Part shown: positions 34,731 through 36,384 of the stretch, piece after piece
How the letters are laid out: every line of letters starts with the position of its first letter
Position numbering within the stretch: position 1 is the stretch's first letter
Source: Alicyclobacillus sp.
GTDB lineage: Bacteria > Bacillota > Bacilli > Alicyclobacillales > Alicyclobacillaceae
Direction: 5' to 3'
Length of the DNA: 36,384 nt
Assembly (NCBI GenBank): GCA_023512635.1
Contig: JAILZF010000003.1
Span: 1-36,384, forward strand
Made by a program: the position numbers and the translations under genes
Notes under the pieces: model-generated
Told to the model about the DNA's origin: nothing
Database searches by the model: none
Seen by the model: only the letters and a program-made list of their open reading frames with translations

Positions 34731-35222
34731 CTACAACAGGATGCTGACCGAGCCGAGGCTCGCCAGTTCTTCAGAATCAAGCACCGCTTTGCGCTGCTTA
34801 ATTTTGAATTGACCGTCTTGCAGGGCCAGGACGTACTCGTAATGGCCAACGTAGGTACGGATCTTTTCGTAGCGGCGGAAGCGATACACAATAAAATTGG
34901 CGCGGACGTGGATCAAGTTGTCTTCCACGCCGACAATCCGCACGTTGGAGATAAACCGGCGCGTGTTGGAGCGCGGGTTCTCTGCGTGAGCATGGCGACT
35001 CTTGAGCCGTTTGACCCGCGATTTCAGGCGGTGAATGTCGTCTGCAATCAGAAACAGGGTGTCTTTCGGGTCCCCGTCTGGAACGTCGTTAGGGGGAACG
35101 TAGTAACAGGCATCGTCCGTCAACAGCTTGGCCCAGTCGTCCAGCTGCCAGTTGTCGAGCAACTCCGCTTCAAAGTACAGGAAGTCTTCCACTTGCTGAC
35201 GCGTGACGTCACGTGCGTCCAC
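34731..35222 (-). CDS. aromatic-ring-hydroxylating dioxygenase beta subunit
   Basis: VEDFLYFEAELLDNWQLDDWAKLLTDDACYYVPPND, IADDIHRLKSRVKRL, NVRIVGVEDNLIHVRANFIVYR. Likely GTG start 35222 with GAGGAGGGAGAG RBS; the longer ORF to 35375 overlaps the alpha gene. Confidence 0.88.
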   Translation of the reverse strand: MDARDVTRQQVEDFLYFEAELLDNWQLDDWAKLLTDDACYYVPPNDVPDGDPKDTLFLIADDIHRLKSRVKRLKSRHAHAENPRSNTRRFISNVRIVGVEDNLIHVRANFIVYRFRRYEKIRTYVGHYEYVLALQDGQFKIKQRKAVLDSEELASLGSVSILL

Positions 35223-35236
35223 TCCGCTCTCCCTCC

Positions 35237-36384
35237 TCAACCCCGCGGCGGTTCCGCCGTCATCAATTCGTGCCAACGGCGCCAAAACGTGCGCAAATGA
35301 ATCTCGTCGGTGTTGTACTGCTCCCCTTGCTTGTGCATTCCGCGCGACAGGTCGGACCATGGGAGTTCCTGCCAAGACTGAATCCCCATCTGCACAATCT
35401 CCAACGCCTCCACGTCGTCCGGGGTGGCAAACCCACCCGGTCCGTAGAAGGTCAAGAAACTGTCGAGGCGGCGGGCACGCGCGCTCGGGGTTTCTTCAAC
35501 CGGTCCAATGGCCCACGCCGTGACGCGCATGCGGTCGGGTGCCAATGGAAAGAACGTACGGACCGTGACGGAAGACCCGTCGTTGATGACGAGGTTGGGG
35601 AAAATCACCAGGTTGCGGTTCGTCTTGCCCACGCGATGCGCCCGCTCCGGCCCCAGCCGCTGCACCAGTTCGGCGTAGATCTGGTCTATCTCCGCCTTGG
35701 CTTCTTCGCCGTACATCGGCATCCAATTGGCCACAGGCCGGCCTCGGTACGTCTCATTGTCAATCACCGCGTGGCCGTTGCCGAGCGGTTTGCCAATTCC
35801 GTGCGCTGGCATCAGCAACCCTTTGGGGAACGACACGTCGACCCCCGAATCTTTGAGGTATTCCAAATACGTGATATGCGTTGGTGCCACATGATAGTCA
35901 TCAAAGCTGTTTTCAGCAAGTAGCTTCCAGTTGGCAGCAATGTCATACTCTTGAGTACCAGAGATGATCTCCAGCCGGCCACTTGGCGATTGCTCTATAA
36001 TGAGGTCCAAGTACTCCTTGGCACCCGCCAAGTATTCATGCAGTGGCTGCGCTTGCGGGTCAAAATTAACGAAGTAAAATCCGCGATAGTCCTCCAGCCT
36101 GGGCACTTCCCGCAGACGAAAGTCAGCCTTGTTAAAGTTCGGTCCATACGCATCTTCACCCGGCACCGCTACCAAATCGCCTGTGTTCGAGAACGTCCAA
36201 GCGTGGTAAAAACACTGGAAGGTCCGGCTGTTGCCTCGCCGTTCGCGGCAGACCATGGTGCCACGATGCGTACATGAGTTTAAGAAGGCCCGGACGACGC
36301 CGTCGTTGCCGCGGGGGTGCTGACTACCGGCCACGCCCCGGCCCGCTGCCTGGACGAGCTCGTGCGGATCACTCGCCGAGGAGG
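35237..36384 (-). CDS. Rieske ring-hydroxylating dioxygenase alpha subunit, partial (start beyond right edge)
   Basis: Rieske CTHRGTMVCRERRGNSRTFQCFYHAWTF (CxH...CxxH), mononuclear-iron region LLAENSFDDYHVAPTH. The frame stays open upstream of the GTG at 36334 to the window end. Confidence 0.9.
   Translation of the reverse strand, partial: SSASDPHELVQAAGRGVAGSQHPRGNDGVVRAFLNSCTHRGTMVCRERRGNSRTFQCFYHAWTFSNTGDLVAVPGEDAYGPNFNKADFRLREVPRLEDYRGFYFVNFDPQAQPLHEYLAGAKEYLDLIIEQSPSGRLEIISGTQEYDIAANWKLLAENSFDDYHVAPTHITYLEYLKDSGVDVSFPKGLLMPAHGIGKPLGNGHAVIDNETYRGRPVANWMPMYGEEAKAEIDQIYAELVQRLGPERAHRVGKTNRNLVIFPNLVINDGSSVTVRTFFPLAPDRMRVTAWAIGPVEETPSARARRLDSFLTFYGPGGFATPDDVEALEIVQMGIQSWQELPWSDLSRGMHKQGEQYNTDEIHLRTFWRRWHELMTAEPPRG

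Noticed and set aside
1-36384. CRISPR arrays, transposases, integrases, tRNA/rRNA genes
   Set aside because: None recognised on reading; the only tandem repeat is inside the coding sequence at 497-613.

Overview
This window is GC-rich chromosomal DNA from a Bacillota-type, probably spore-forming bacterium. The taxon is inferred from bshB2/yojF, CotH and YheC/D homologs. I saw no rRNA, tRNA, CRISPR array or clear mobile element. Main blocks, left to right: a partial ArsB-like permease with a small membrane protein; a His/Lys/Ser/Gly repeat protein divergent from a CotH kinase; HAD hydrolase, serC and serA, with a leader upstream of serA that looks like an attenuator; a CDF metal transporter; a gamma-carbonic-anhydrase-like protein overlapping a YheC/D ATP-grasp gene tail to tail; pyruvate carboxylase; yojF-bshB2-beta-hydroxyacid dehydrogenase; a form II (AYRGAGR) coxSLMDEF-like molybdenum hydroxylase operon divergent from moaA-mocA-PAS histidine kinase; MFS transporter; ferredoxin; CDGSH protein; HelD-like helicase; UspA; an orphan TctC-type binding lipoprotein; and a class II aldolase / ring-hydroxylating dioxygenase operon running off the right edge. 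The best candidates for something undescribed are the serA leader (mutually exclusive stems), the CotH/repeat-protein pair, and the self-contained form II Mo-hydroxylase module of unknown substrate. Family calls come from recognising motifs in the translations; no database search was run.
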